Source: Nostoc cf. edaphicum LEGE 07299 (GTDB taxonomy: Bacteria; Cyanobacteriota; Cyanobacteriia; Cyanobacteriales; Nostocaceae). From it: a stretch of 6,612 nucleotides of DNA. Below the pieces are notes generated by a model. That model did not search any database and was not told where the DNA came from. It saw only the letters and a program-made list of their open reading frames with translations. The stretch's first letter is position 1. Each line of letters starts with the position of its first letter. Both the position numbers and the translations under genes were made by a program. Positions 5,343 through 6,612 of the stretch are shown here, piece after piece. Location of the stretch: NCBI RefSeq assembly GCF_015207245.1, contig NZ_JADEXF010000196.1:1-6612 (forward strand). The letters are read 5' to 3'.

Positions 5343-6612
5343 GTGTTTAGAGACCCGATAAAACAAAAAATTAAACGACTGCAACTAGGAGGAAAACCGA
5401 GAGTTTTAGATATTTTTGCTGGGTGTGGCGGTCTCTCTCTTGGGTTTCACAGTGCTGGCTTTGAGATTGTAGGAGCCGTAGAATGCGATCCTATAGCGGC
5501 TGAATCTCATGCGGTGAACTTCTACAAAAATATATCGGAAGAAATTTGGAAAGTACATACTACTAATCGGGATATTACTATTATTGAACCAGATCAATTA
5601 GTTAGTGAATTGCTCTTAGGTGACGAGGTATCAAATGCCATTGATGTAATTATTGGTGGCCCACCTTGTCAAGCTTTTGCAAGGGTGGGAAGATCAAAAT
5701 TGAGAGAAGTAGCAGATCATCCCGAAGCCTTCCGGCAAGATCCCAGAGCCAATTTGTATTTAAGATATCTACACTATGTTAAATCCTTACGTCCCTTGGC
5801 TCTCCTGATGGAAAATGTGCCAGACGCTCTGAATTATGGAGGGCATAACATTGCTGAAGAGATGTGTGAAGCTCTTACCGAAAGTGGCTACACCTGTGGG
5901 TATACTCTCCTAAATGCAGTGTATTATGGTGTACCTCAGATGCGTGAAAGGATGTTTATGATTGCATACGCAAATGAACTCAAAACACAAGTTAGTTTTC
6001 CAAATCCAACTCACTGGATAGAACTTCCTAGAGGTTATGAAGGGTCAAGACAGGTGGCATTAAAACATCTTTCTGGTAAAAAGCAGAATAAAGTATCTAT
6101 ACAGTTAGATTTGTTAAATGCCAATAATTTCTCTTCATATATATCACCGCCACTTTCTCATCAGGGTTTAGAAAGAGCTATTAGTGCAAGTGAAGCTATA
6201 GGAGATTTACCTCCTATAACTTTACATCTTGAAGGCAAATTAAAACGTGGTGCTAAAAGATTTACCACATTAATTCCCTACTCTGAAAAGTTAGAACCTT
6301 CATCTTATGCTCTAAAACTCAGGCAATGGGAAGGTTTTGAGGGGAATGGTGGGGTAAAGGATCATATAATTCGCGCACTTTCGCAAAGAGATTTCGAGAT
6401 ATTTCATCGGATGTTACCAGGAGAGCAATATCCAGAAGCACATAAACACGCAATAGATATTTTGAATGAAAAGCTGGAGCAGTTGAAGCAATCTAATAGA
6501 AATGTTGAGTTTAGTAGTGTAGAATACGATACTTTAAAAAATAAAATTGTGCCTCCTTATGATCCATATAAATTTCCCAATAAATGGCGAAAAATGGACG
6601 CTGATAGGCCTG
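5343..6612 (+). CDS. C5 cytosine-specific DNA methyltransferase, 3' end missing
   Basis: The enzyme transfers a methyl group from S-adenosylmethionine to carbon 5 of cytosine in a specific DNA site. The visible 423 residues carry motif I DIFAGCGG (23-30), which binds the cofactor, motif II with E48 in VECDP, motif IV GGPPCQ with catalytic C109, motif VI ENV (157-159) and motif VIII QMRER (199-203). Residues from about 220 onward, including SEAIGDLPP (283-291), belong to the region around the target recognition domain. The reading frame is still open at the window edge after KWRKMDADRP, the phrase that in relatives comes directly before motif IX. About 90-130 residues, with motifs IX and X, should follow. 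All catalytic residues seen are intact, so it is probably active. The target site cannot be read from sequence. It may belong to a restriction-modification system with the nuclease downstream, or be solitary. It lacks HIP1 octamers, unlike its neighbours. Confidence 0.95.
   Translation, partial: MFRDPIKQKIKRLQLGGKPRVLDIFAGCGGLSLGFHSAGFEIVGAVECDPIAAESHAVNFYKNISEEIWKVHTTNRDITIIEPDQLVSELLLGDEVSNAIDVIIGGPPCQAFARVGRSKLREVADHPEAFRQDPRANLYLRYLHYVKSLRPLALLMENVPDALNYGGHNIAEEMCEALTESGYTCGYTLLNAVYYGVPQMRERMFMIAYANELKTQVSFPNPTHWIELPRGYEGSRQVALKHLSGKKQNKVSIQLDLLNANNFSSYISPPLSHQGLERAISASEAIGDLPPITLHLEGKLKRGAKRFTTLIPYSEKLEPSSYALKLRQWEGFEGNGGVKDHIIRALSQRDFEIFHRMLPGEQYPEAHKHAIDILNEKLEQLKQSNRNVEFSSVEYDTLKNKIVPPYDPYKFPNKWRKMDADRP

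Noticed and set aside
5406..5597. Leftward 63-codon frame
   Set aside because: It is the complement of the methyltransferase motif I region, whose plus-strand frame is clearly the coding one.

Overview
The window looks like a chromosomal piece of a filamentous, Nostoc/Anabaena-type cyanobacterium. This rests on seven copies of the octamer GCGATCGC (HIP1, the repeat overrepresented in many cyanobacterial genomes), an AT-leaning base composition, a peptidoglycan-binding protein with the N- and C-terminal style I associate with Nostocales, and regulatory motifs resembling cyanobacterial NtcA and LexA sites. The genus is an inference; no rRNA or other marker gene is present.

Layout, left to right. 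Positions 1-126 are an upstream region with a pyrimidine-rich start, a perfect GTA-N8-TAC (NtcA-type) palindrome and a TATACT -10-like box. Positions 127-1548 (+) encode an exported protein with four PG_binding_1 repeats and a SPOR-like tail, and no catalytic domain. Positions 1545-4571 (-) encode a complete SbcC/Rad50-type ATPase with all nucleotide-binding motifs and a central zinc hook. These two genes converge, and their stop codons share the palindrome TTAA. Positions 4572-5342 are a 771-bp non-coding stretch holding a near-consensus LexA box next to sbcC, a doubtful 42-codon ORF, several inverted repeats, a strong bidirectional terminator hairpin, a second GTA-N8-TAC palindrome and a promoter for the next gene. 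From 5343 (+) a C5 cytosine DNA methyltransferase begins; it runs off the right edge just before its expected motif IX.

The three proteins do not form one pathway. The first acts at the cell wall, SbcC in double-strand-break and hairpin processing with SbcD (not in this window), and the methyltransferase in DNA modification, either as part of a restriction-modification system whose nuclease could lie beyond position 6612, or as a solitary enzyme. The most useful observations are regulatory: a candidate SOS link for sbcC, two candidate NtcA sites, and a structured intergenic region that could hold a small RNA. I see no convincing new multi-gene system here; the methyltransferase and whatever follows it are the most likely entry to one.
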